Assembly (NCBI GenBank): GCA_016703535.1
Contig: JADJBV010000002.1
Span: forward strand, 1,240,001-1,304,000
From: Deltaproteobacteria bacterium
GTDB lineage: Bacteria; Myxococcota; Kuafuiibacteriia; Kuafuiibacteriales; Kuafuiibacteriaceae
Direction: 5' to 3'
Length of the DNA: 64,000 nucleotides
Shown one piece after another: positions 24,059 to 31,483 of this stretch (the stretch's first letter is position 1; each line of letters opens with the position of its first letter). The notes below the pieces were generated by a model. The model did not search any database and was not told where the DNA came from. It saw nothing but the letters and a program-made list of their open reading frames with translations. The translations under genes were made by a program, and so were the position numbers.

Positions 24059-25129
24059 ATGAAACGCCTGCTCGCCGTCCCGTTCCTTCTTAGCGCGCTA
24101 AGCGCCTGCCCCGGTCCGGATGAGCCGACCTTCGAGCCTTGGACCTTGGAAGACCTCACCGCCGAGCAGGGGCTTTCGGTCCGGGTGCCGGAGTTCGAGG
24201 TGCCGTCGGGGGTCGAAACCCAAGATTGCTACTTCTTCCAGATGCCCGACCTGAACAACGGGCAGCCCTACTGGGTGAACCGGTTCCACACCGCCATCAA
24301 CCCGGGCAGCCACCACCTCAACGTCTTCCGCGTCAACACTATCCACGGGCTGGACCCTGCGCTGGGCACGCCGATGCAGATCGGGAACCTCTCGGGCACG
24401 GTGGTCTACGGCAAAGACGCCAGCAGTGAGTGCTGGAAGAGCCCCAACTGGGCGGATTGGCCCCTGGTCGCCAACTCCCAGAACTCCAGCCCCGAGAACC
24501 CGTACACCGACTGGGTGTTGCCGACCAATGTGGCCACCAAGTTCACGCCGGGCGAGTGGCTGATGGTTCAGACCCACTACGTCAACGCGACCACCCAAAG
24601 TGCGCCGTTCAAAGGCAAGGTCGGGGTCAACTTCCACCTCTACCGCGGCACCGATCCGATCGAACTCGGGACCTTGTTCGCGACCCAGCAGAGCCTCCGC
24701 ATCTGCCGCTCCAACCCGACGCCGACCTATACCGGCACCTGCAAGTTCCCGCCGAGCACCGTGACCATCACCGCCGCCAACGGCCACTTCCACTCCCGAG
24801 GCAAGAGCTTCGAGGTCTACACCTGGGACGGAGTCACCGACACCCAGCCCCCTGAGGCGGCCAAGTTCTACGAGAGCGATCGTTGGGACGACCCGCCGAT
24901 GTCTACCGGCATGAACATCCCCTCGACCGAAGGCGGCGGCATCTGGTGGAACTGCAACTACCAGTGGGTTGAACCGCCGGTCGGTTGCGACGCCGTCAAC
25001 GAGCGGGACCCCCAGAAGGCCGGCGATTGTTGCTACACCTTCGGGGGCATCGTGGAGACCAGCGAACACTGCAACGTGTTCCTGTATTATTATCCGAAGG
25101 TCGCCCGCGAGGAGATCTTCTGCAACTGA
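24059..25129 (+). CDS. PHM/DBH-like copper monooxygenase-fold lipoprotein
   Basis: A 356-residue lipoprotein (lipobox LSAC, Cys17) with the two-domain fold of copper type II ascorbate-dependent monooxygenases. Copper-ligand positions align well with peptidylglycine hydroxylase: HH at 85-86 (GSHHLNVF), His173 (QTHYVN) and HxH at 243/245 (NGHFHSRG). The final ligand, a Met in the DEMC or EEMC motif of PHM and DBH, is His337 here (SEHCNVFLYYYP). It would act at the outer membrane or periplasm; substrate is unknown. It leads a three-gene lipoprotein operon with 1-base overlaps. Confidence 0.82.
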   Translation: MKRLLAVPFLLSALSACPGPDEPTFEPWTLEDLTAEQGLSVRVPEFEVPSGVETQDCYFFQMPDLNNGQPYWVNRFHTAINPGSHHLNVFRVNTIHGLDPALGTPMQIGNLSGTVVYGKDASSECWKSPNWADWPLVANSQNSSPENPYTDWVLPTNVATKFTPGEWLMVQTHYVNATTQSAPFKGKVGVNFHLYRGTDPIELGTLFATQQSLRICRSNPTPTYTGTCKFPPSTVTITAANGHFHSRGKSFEVYTWDGVTDTQPPEAAKFYESDRWDDPPMSTGMNIPSTEGGGIWWNCNYQWVEPPVGCDAVNERDPQKAGDCCYTFGGIVETSEHCNVFLYYYPKVAREEIFCN

Positions 25130-25770
25130 TGACCCGCCCGCTTTGGCTCCTGCCGCTGCTCCTGACCGCCTGCCCCGACGAGCCCGATCCTCAGCCCGAC
25201 GGTGGCCTCTCTTGTTTTGTCGGCAATCCCGGGCTCGACGCCGAGATCCAGATCGTTCATCGGTCCGTCGAAGGCGCCATCCAGACCACCTCGGTGGCCG
25301 TGCCTTTGATCCAACCTCCCCAAGGCGGCAAGGTGATGTTGGTCGGTGTTCGGGCCCGCAACCTGGACGGTTGCCCCCTCCAGCTGTCGGCGTCATTGCG
25401 GGACGAGTGCAACAACAAGATCCTGACCCTGGAGCGACGGCCGGTGATCTTGGAGCCCCAAGCGGACGGTTGGGCGGTGCCCAAAGACCCGATCAACTTG
25501 GACAACTTCTCCAACCTGCCCGGGTGTCCCCGCAGCGACAACGATCGACGGATGAACAGTGAGCCGTACCTCTTGAAGGTCTCCGTCACCGACAAGGCCG
25601 GCCGTACCGCGGAACAGACCCAGCCCATCACGCCGTATTGCGGCGCCGAGCCCGAGTTCGCGCGTTTGTGTGAGTGTGAGTGTCGTTCGCGTTTCGATCG
25701 AGAGGAGTGCCCGGCGGTTTTGCCTGACGCCGGCACGGTCCCTGGGACCTGTTGGGACGGAGGGACCTGA
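25129..25770 (+). CDS. Hypothetical Cys-rich lipoprotein
   Basis: A 213-residue lipoprotein with lipobox LLTAC near residue 13 and a beta-rich middle part (immunoglobulin-like VMLVGVRARNLDGCPLQLSASLRD, later EPYLLKVSVTDKAGRTAEQT). The C-terminus is Cys-rich (CECECRSRF...C). No known family was recognised. It is translationally coupled to the PHM-like gene (TGATG) and to the beta-propeller gene downstream, so it may belong to the same envelope complex. Confidence 0.7.
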   Translation: MTRPLWLLPLLLTACPDEPDPQPDGGLSCFVGNPGLDAEIQIVHRSVEGAIQTTSVAVPLIQPPQGGKVMLVGVRARNLDGCPLQLSASLRDECNNKILTLERRPVILEPQADGWAVPKDPINLDNFSNLPGCPRSDNDRRMNSEPYLLKVSVTDKAGRTAEQTQPITPYCGAEPEFARLCECECRSRFDREECPAVLPDAGTVPGTCWDGGT

Positions 25771-26762
25771 TGAGACGCGCATGGATGTTGTTGGGCCTCG
25801 GCTTGATCGGGTGCCCAGGCCCCGATCCGAATCCACCTCCGCCGGCCACCCCGAGCTGGCAGCTGGTGCAAGTCGACTTGCCCGGTGCCCTGTTGAGGGT
25901 CTGGGGAACCAGCCCCCAAGACGTCTACGCGGTGGGCGCCGACGCCGACGGTCAAGGCCCGATGGTGCTCCACTACGACGGTCAACGTTGGTCACGCCTC
26001 TCCACCGGCACCACCGGCGGCCTGTGGTGGATCGATCAAGTGGGGCCCGATGATCTGCGGATGGTCGGTGAAGGTGGCCAGGTGCTGCGGTATCGACCTT
26101 CGACCGGAGCCTTCGAACCTCGTGCTTCGGGGGTCGACGTGACCTTGTTTGGGGCCTGGGGGGCGTCCTCCAATGACGTCTGGTACGTCGGCGGCCGACC
26201 CGGTCAACCTGGGGTGGCGCTGCGGGACGACGGCACCACCATCCGAGCCGCCGGCACCTCCAGCACCGTGCCCACCTTGTTCAAGGTCCATGGCACCGCC
26301 GCCGATCGGCTCACCTTCGTGGGCCAACAGGGGACCATCTTGGACTGGAATGGATCACGCTTCGAGGACCGCTCCGTCTCCAGCCCTCAGCCCCTCTTGA
26401 CCGTACACGGCGTGGCGCCCGACGCCCTCTACGCGGTCGGAGGTTTTGGGACCGGCGAGATCTTCCGCTACGACGGAGCAACCTGGAGCAATGAAACGCC
26501 GCCGGAGCTCCCGGGCATGAACGGGGTCTACGCCACCGGTCGAGATGAGGCCTACGCGGCCGGCTTCAACGGGCGGATCTTCCGACGCCAAGCGGGTGTT
26601 TGGTCCGAACTGGCCGAAGCCTTGCCGACCTACCTGGACCTGCACTCGGTGTGGGTCGACTCAGCGGGCGGGATCTGGGCGGCCGGAGGCCAGCTCAGCG
26701 CTGACCCCCCGACCGACGGCGTGTTGATCTACTACGGTCCGCCGATCGCCCACGGCCTTTGA
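25770..26762 (+). CDS. Beta-propeller lipoprotein
   Basis: A 330-residue lipoprotein (lipobox LGLIGC) with a short Pro-rich linker and about six repeats of the type VWGTSPQDVYAVG / AWGASSNDVWYVG / VHGVAPDALYAVG / VYATGRDEAYAAG. These repeats are typical of secreted myxobacterial propellers. It has no catalytic motif and probably binds a partner or cell-wall ligand. It is the last gene of the PHM-like operon (1-base overlap) and converges on the PuuD-like gene 19 bases away. Confidence 0.8.
   Translation: MRRAWMLLGLGLIGCPGPDPNPPPPATPSWQLVQVDLPGALLRVWGTSPQDVYAVGADADGQGPMVLHYDGQRWSRLSTGTTGGLWWIDQVGPDDLRMVGEGGQVLRYRPSTGAFEPRASGVDVTLFGAWGASSNDVWYVGGRPGQPGVALRDDGTTIRAAGTSSTVPTLFKVHGTAADRLTFVGQQGTILDWNGSRFEDRSVSSPQPLLTVHGVAPDALYAVGGFGTGEIFRYDGATWSNETPPELPGMNGVYATGRDEAYAAGFNGRIFRRQAGVWSELAEALPTYLDLHSVWVDSAGGIWAAGGQLSADPPTDGVLIYYGPPIAHGL
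25868..25881. repeat. Dispersed palindrome GCAAG-N4-CTTGC, copy 5
   Basis: N4 is TCGA, so all 14 bp are palindromic. It is near the start of the propeller gene. Confidence 0.9.
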
Positions 26763-26781
26763 GCCGAGCTGGGCGAGGCGA

Positions 26782-27555
26782 TCAGAGCGACTTGACCGCG
26801 TCGGCCTTCGACTTGGTGTAGAGCCACATCACCAACAAGAAGCCGAGGGCGATGACCACCGTCAGCGGGATCGAGTTCATGCTCGAAGCCCAAGTTCCGT
26901 GCTGGGACATCATCATGAACAGCAGGGGCGCCGACATATAGGTGTTGTGCTTGGAGCGCAGGCCCGCCATCGCCACCAACGCCGCGTCGGGTGCGGTGCC
27001 TTCTTTGACCGCCGCGATGATCTTCTTTTGCGCGGGCCAGATCCGCATCCAAACGTTCATCGCCATGATGGTCCCGAAGGTCATGCCGAGGTGAATGGCC
27101 GCGCCCCGATAGCTCATGCCGCCGACGTTTTTCGCCAACATCACGTAGCCGGCCGCGAGCACCCAGCCGATCACGCCGTGGAGCTTCACGTTTTTCACGG
27201 CCTTCATCACCACGTCGTAGAGGAAGAAGCCGAAGTAGGTGAGCACCACGATCACGATGCCGACGGGGTTCCAGGCCATCCCGTCTTCGAACAACATCGT
27301 TTCGTTCATGTAGTAGACCAGGCCGGCCAGCCCGATACCGGTCAGCCAGGTGTAGGCCGCGCCCCAGCGGAAGAAGTAGAGAGCCCGAGGCATCAGCTCC
27401 GGAACCACCTTCTTTTTGGTCTCCCCATCCATGGTCGGGGCGAAGTTTGCGTTCACCCAGTTGAAGAAATAGAGGTGGCCGATCCAGACCACACCCGCCA
27501 CGATGTGCAGCCAGCGGAACAGTGACTCGACCAAGTTATTGATATCCAAGCTCAT
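26782..27555 (-). CDS. PuuD-like (urate oxidase N-terminal domain) membrane protein
   Basis: A 257-residue protein with about seven transmembrane helices. It starts with WLHIVAGVVWIGHLYFFNWVNANF, which matches the Urate_ox_N (DUF989) region of membrane urate hydroxylase PuuD. Several His residues within helices could hold heme. PuuD proper carries a C-terminal cytochrome c domain; this protein ends after the membrane part and has no CxxCH. No purine genes are adjacent. The ATG at 27555 has a GGGAGGAAA ribosome site. Function beyond an integral, possibly heme-binding, membrane protein is open. Confidence 0.78.
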   Translation of the reverse strand: MSLDINNLVESLFRWLHIVAGVVWIGHLYFFNWVNANFAPTMDGETKKKVVPELMPRALYFFRWGAAYTWLTGIGLAGLVYYMNETMLFEDGMAWNPVGIVIVVLTYFGFFLYDVVMKAVKNVKLHGVIGWVLAAGYVMLAKNVGGMSYRGAAIHLGMTFGTIMAMNVWMRIWPAQKKIIAAVKEGTAPDAALVAMAGLRSKHNTYMSAPLLFMMMSQHGTWASSMNSIPLTVVIALGFLLVMWLYTKSKADAVKSL

Positions 27556-27750
27556 TTCGGGTTTCCTCCCACGCCGCGGCGGACGTTATGAGGAGGAGAG
27601 GTGGACGTCAACCGAGGTTTGGGAAAAGGTCACCCGTTAGCCCCAGCTCAACCCTCGCCGTTACCGGTCCCGCCGATGAGGCCGTCGGAGGGGGTGATCC
27701 TAGGTCGGCACGGCTCTTGGATCGTATTGGGGCAACGGAGACCAGGTTCC

Positions 27751-28254
27751 ATGAAACGCCATCCCAATGAACAGATCATCTACGGGCTCTTCGAGGGGCC
27801 TCACGACCTCAAGGTGGCCTTCGACCAGCTGGTCGCCGCCGGCATCCCAGTCGAAGACATGAGCGTGATGATGAACGAGGAAACCCACGACGAGGACTTC
27901 AAGTTCATCGAAAAGACCCGCACCCGGGACGGCGCCACCGCTGGCGGCATCATCGGCGGAGCCCTGGGCGGGATGTTGGGTGGCCTCGCGGCCCTCGGCG
28001 CAGCCTCGGGGATCGGCCTGTTGGTGGTCGGGCCCGCCATCGCTTTCGCGGCGGCCGGCGGCCTGCTTGGGGGTTTGGTCGGCAACGGCGTCCCCGATGC
28101 CGAGGCCAAGCGGCTCCATGAGGCCCTACACGAAGGCCAGGTGATGTTGGCCGTTCACACCCACAAGCCGGAGCAGATCGCGATCGCCGAGCGGGTCTTC
28201 GCGGATTCCAAGGGCGAAAAGCTGGAGGAGTCGGAGGATCTGGGCGCCACCTGA
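27751..28254 (+). CDS. General-stress-type protein with glycine-zipper membrane segment
   Basis: A 167-residue protein. Residues 1-50 resemble the YflT/heat-induced stress domain (YGLFEGPHDLKVAFDQLVAAGIP). Residues 65-115 are a Gly/Ala-rich hydrophobic zipper (GGIIGGALGGMLGGLAAL...GGLLGGLVG). The end returns to a soluble strand-helix (EGQVMLAVHTHKPEQIAIAERVF). Such proteins are often stress induced and membrane associated. I chose the ATG at 27751 because the domain begins there; upstream in-frame codons to 27601 have non-coding character. Confidence 0.75.
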   Translation: MKRHPNEQIIYGLFEGPHDLKVAFDQLVAAGIPVEDMSVMMNEETHDEDFKFIEKTRTRDGATAGGIIGGALGGMLGGLAALGAASGIGLLVVGPAIAFAAAGGLLGGLVGNGVPDAEAKRLHEALHEGQVMLAVHTHKPEQIAIAERVFADSKGEKLEESEDLGAT

Positions 28255-28412
28255 GCCGGTTTCCCCTGCCGGGAGATCGCCGTGGTGCGGTGCTCTGCCA
28301 CCTGAGCGCCTGAGTCATACGTTGTTCGAACGCCCGATCTTCGCGAGGATGCGAACGATCAAGGACCGATCGCCAGGGGGAGGCGACGGCCCGTAGGGAC
28401 GGACGAAAGAAC

Positions 28413-29834
28413 ATGCCGACGCTGCTCAAGGCGAACATCCTCACCGCTGATGGGGGCCGATTTCAGGCCCCCGTCGCCAACCTCTCTGCCGCTGGTCTTT
28501 TCCTCCGGACCAGCGAGGACCTCCACTTCGGACAGAAGGTGACCATTCACCTGCTGGGCTTCGCGATCCCGGGGGAGGTGTTGTTCATCTCCAGCGAGCC
28601 CGTGGGGGTCGTCGTGGCGATCACGCCGCCTGCAGGGGCGCGGCCGGTGATCGAAGTGCGGTCCAAGACGGTGGAGGTGGTCTCGGCCACCGGCCCCGCC
28701 CAACCATGGGAGGAAGACACCGCCAACGAGGCCAACGTCTCCTCGATCTTGGTCGACGACCTGGTGGCTGCTCCGGCGGTGCACGCCGTGACCTCACCCC
28801 AGATCGATCCTTGGACCCTCGACAGCGCCGACGGCGAAAAGCGTGAGTCGACGGCGGTGCCGATCTTGGAGCCCGAAGACGCGCCGCTCTCCACCGAAGC
28901 CCTCGCGCCGGAGCCGGTGACGCCTCTGGCCTCCGAGCCACCGCCGGCCCCGCTGAAAGTCGACTTCGAGGTGGCCCTGGATCCCCGGCTCTTCGCCAGC
29001 GCCGCCCTCGATGACTCTGCCGATCTGCCCCCGGTCGAAGCGCCGAAGGCACCACCCCCTGCACCGCCGGCACCGGTCGGCTTGCCGCCGCCGCGCCCTC
29101 GCACCCACTCGATGGCGTCGCGAACCGCCGTGTCGCGGGCCGCGACGCCGTTGCCGTGGGCGACGCCTGCGCCCAGCGCTCCCTCCGCGCCGGCGAACCA
29201 GGCGGCCCGTACGTCCCCCTCCGCCCCTGCGATGCCGGCCCCCTTGTCGCCCCCCCGCTCCAGCTCGGTGGCGTCCCGACCCAGCGAACCGTCGGTGCGC
29301 GCCAACTCGACGGTCGCCGCCTTGATCCCAGATCCACCGAAGGTGGTGGCGCCGGTCTTGATCCCAGATCCGCCCAAGTCGGAGCTCGCCAGCCCGGTGT
29401 TGATCCCGGATCCGCCCAAGCCCTTCATCGCGCCGCCGCCGCAGGACGACACCTCCCCCAACGGCGCGGGTTTGTTGGCGCCTCTTTCAACGGCGATCGA
29501 CGATCTTGCGCCGCGCCCGGCGACGCCACCCCCGGTGGATCTCACCTTGCCCGAGCTGGACGGTGACACGGTTCGGTTCCAGGTGGCCGAACACTTCCGC
29601 GCTCAGTTCCGCAACAACCTGATGCACGGTGGCTTGGTGGTGCGGGCCAAGCCACTGGCCATCGGGACCCAGCGGTTGTTGGCGATCGCGGTGCCGGGCT
29701 TTGAGCCCTACACCGTCAGCGCTCGGGTGATCTTTCACGAGCCCGGGAAGATGGGCTTTATGTTGGACAGCTTCAACCTGCACAAGGCGAAGCTGCAACA
29801 GATGGCCGAACCCGCCGCCCAACCTTCGGCCTAG
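28413..29834 (+). CDS. Two-domain PilZ-like protein with Pro/Ala linker
   Basis: A 473-residue protein. Residues 1-85 are a PilZ-like domain of the Myxococcus TIGR02266 type (VANLSAAGLFLRTSEDLHFGQ, with an NxSxxG motif). A long Pro/Ala/Ser linker follows, containing three LIPDPPK repeats (about residues 303-340). Residues about 375-473 are a second PilZ-like beta barrel (VRFQVAEHFRAQFRNNLMHGG...VSARVIFHEPGKMGFML). The RxxxR needed for cyclic di-GMP binding is not evident in the first domain. It is a likely signalling or polarity scaffold. Confidence 0.8.
   Translation: MPTLLKANILTADGGRFQAPVANLSAAGLFLRTSEDLHFGQKVTIHLLGFAIPGEVLFISSEPVGVVVAITPPAGARPVIEVRSKTVEVVSATGPAQPWEEDTANEANVSSILVDDLVAAPAVHAVTSPQIDPWTLDSADGEKRESTAVPILEPEDAPLSTEALAPEPVTPLASEPPPAPLKVDFEVALDPRLFASAALDDSADLPPVEAPKAPPPAPPAPVGLPPPRPRTHSMASRTAVSRAATPLPWATPAPSAPSAPANQAARTSPSAPAMPAPLSPPRSSSVASRPSEPSVRANSTVAALIPDPPKVVAPVLIPDPPKSELASPVLIPDPPKPFIAPPPQDDTSPNGAGLLAPLSTAIDDLAPRPATPPPVDLTLPELDGDTVRFQVAEHFRAQFRNNLMHGGLVVRAKPLAIGTQRLLAIAVPGFEPYTVSARVIFHEPGKMGFMLDSFNLHKAKLQQMAEPAAQPSA
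29322..29420 (+). repeat. Three tandem 21-bp repeats encoding LIPDPPK
   Basis: Copies begin near 29322, 29358 and 29400, spaced 36 and 42 bases, differing by a few synonymous bases. They lie in the linker of the PilZ-like protein. Confidence 0.85.
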
Positions 29835-29845
29835 TGCAGGGCTCT

Positions 29846-30607
29846 CTAGTTGCCTAACGTCTCTCCGGCGATGAAGTACGGCCCTTGACCGGAGGGCAGG
29901 CCCACGTCGACTTCGGTGCAGCTGCTGGCCACCGGCGCGCCCCGGGCCTGGACCTCGGTGTGTCCGCGGATCAAAAAGAGCGTCCGTTCGCCGCCGGGAA
30001 AACCGACGAAACCGACCGCAAAAGACTGACCACTTTGCCCCAGGGTGTAGGCCCGAGATTCGAGCACGTTGAGGCAGGTGTTGTTCAGGAGGCCCGGATT
30101 GTCGCGCAGGTCCTGGCAGCGGAGCGGCGCACCGCCGGCGGTGGCGGCGGCGATCGCGAAGGTCGAGAAGCTCTCCAGCGGGGGCAGGCCTGGCGCCAAG
30201 GTGACCACCACATTGTAGAGATCGGTGCCGTCCAAGATCGGCGGAGCGCGACAAGCGCCGCTGGCGCACAGGCTCCGATTGTAGCGCACGCACGTTTCGC
30301 AGTTGGTCGGCGGAGGTAGATCCGGCTGGCAGTCGGCGGCGCGTTCACAAGCGCCACCCGGCGGGCCGCAGGGCTCGAAGGCGGCATCGGGGCCGGCGTC
30401 GTGAGGGGTGCTGTCGGCGTCGTCGACCCTGGCGTCTTCGGCGTCGATCTCGCCGGCGTCGGAGATCTCGGCGTCCTCGAAGGCATCGGTGACGCCCGCT
30501 TCGGGTTCCAGGTGGCCCAGGTCGGGCGAAGCGGAGCCGGCGTCGTCCGTCATGGGCTCCGCCGCACAGGCCACCCAAAGACCGAAGAAGGCCGCGCCCC
30601 ATCTCAT
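29846..30607 (-). CDS. Lipoprotein with acidic stalk and Cys-rich region
   Basis: A 253-residue lipoprotein (lipobox WVAC, Cys 14) with a long Asp/Glu/Ala stalk (about residues 20-75), a Cys-rich segment (CGPPGGACERAADCQ...CETCVRYNRSLC) and a beta-rich C-terminal domain. The stalk is typical of surface lipoproteins in this group. No family was recognised. It is the last of three genes on the minus strand; its ATG overlaps the methyltransferase stop by 4 bases. Confidence 0.78.
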   Translation of the reverse strand: MRWGAAFFGLWVACAAEPMTDDAGSASPDLGHLEPEAGVTDAFEDAEISDAGEIDAEDARVDDADSTPHDAGPDAAFEPCGPPGGACERAADCQPDLPPPTNCETCVRYNRSLCASGACRAPPILDGTDLYNVVVTLAPGLPPLESFSTFAIAAATAGGAPLRCQDLRDNPGLLNNTCLNVLESRAYTLGQSGQSFAVGFVGFPGGERTLFLIRGHTEVQARGAPVASSCTEVDVGLPSGQGPYFIAGETLGN

Positions 30608-31479
30608 GGACGCTGCAGCTCGACCAAAACGTAGGAGGTGAAGTATTCGCCGACCTTGGGCAGGTTGAGCAGAGCCTGGCTGACCAGCTTGCGGGCCGGG
30701 GCGCTGGAGAAGCCGTGGGCCTCAAAACGCGGCACCAAAAAGCCGGTCCCTTCGGCCAGTCCCCGAAAGCCATCGACGCTGAGCTGGTTGACGTAGCCCT
30801 GCTCCTTGAACGACTCCCAGGCCAACCACTTGTTCGGCAACTTTTGGCCGTTCGGATCCAGATCCCAGGCCCGGGGCTGGAAATCCGGCAAGGCGTAGAT
30901 CCGCTGGGCCGCCCTGAACATGGCCCGTTCGCCGAAGACCACGTGGGCCCAGGGCACCGGGATCAAGGCCTCCATGTGTGGTCCCCAGGGGCCCCGAAAA
31001 GGGAACCACTCGATCAACACCTTGCCGCCCGGCCGCAACACTCGGAACCAGTCTTTCAGCACGCGCTCCGGGCTCATCACGTGCTCCAAACAGTCGAAGG
31101 CGGTGATGGTGTCGAAGGATTGATCGGGCAGAGGGATGCCGTCGACCTTGCCGACCACAAACTCGATCGACGTGCCGGGCGGCAGCGCCACCTCCGGGAT
31201 CCGACGGCGGTTGGACTCGATGGCCTCGGGACCGAGATCGATCCCGACCACCCGCCGGGCGCCTTTTTTGGCCAAAAAGAAGCTGAGGTTGCCGTAGCCA
31301 CACCCGAAGTCGAGGAGGTCTTTGCCGATCACCTCCGCGTCGGAGAAGCGGGACCAGCTGGCCCGGAGTGAGTCCTCTCGCCAGTCGAGGTAGGTACCCA
31401 TGTTGCTCTGCCGCTGATCGGGCGGCGTCATCAGCCGGCGGCTGAGCTCGAAGCAGAGGCGTTCCCGGAGTCCCAACAT
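30604..31479 (-). CDS. Class I SAM-dependent methyltransferase
   Basis: A 291-residue methyltransferase. The SAM-binding motif I is LLDFGCGYGNLSFFL (about residue 55), followed by GIDLGPEAIESN, DTITAFDCLEHV and VLRPGGKVLIEWFPF. The C-terminal half is aromatic-rich and may bind a large substrate. It starts 4 bases after the large TSP3/IPT lipoprotein gene, so these are co-expressed. The substrate is unknown; lipid, sugar or small-molecule methylation are all possible. Confidence 0.85.
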   Translation of the reverse strand: MLGLRERLCFELSRRLMTPPDQRQSNMGTYLDWREDSLRASWSRFSDAEVIGKDLLDFGCGYGNLSFFLAKKGARRVVGIDLGPEAIESNRRRIPEVALPPGTSIEFVVGKVDGIPLPDQSFDTITAFDCLEHVMSPERVLKDWFRVLRPGGKVLIEWFPFRGPWGPHMEALIPVPWAHVVFGERAMFRAAQRIYALPDFQPRAWDLDPNGQKLPNKWLAWESFKEQGYVNQLSVDGFRGLAEGTGFLVPRFEAHGFSSAPARKLVSQALLNLPKVGEYFTSYVLVELQRP

Positions 31480-31483
31480 GACT

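Noticed and set aside
27693..27712. Sigma-54-like GGCACG...TTGG before the stress protein
   Set aside because: The -12 GC dinucleotide is missing and spacing to the consensus does not hold.
28324..28331. GTTCGAAC palindrome upstream of the PilZ-like gene, considered as a LexA-type box
   Set aside because: Only 8 bp, no spacer as in known SOS boxes, and no DNA-repair gene adjacent.
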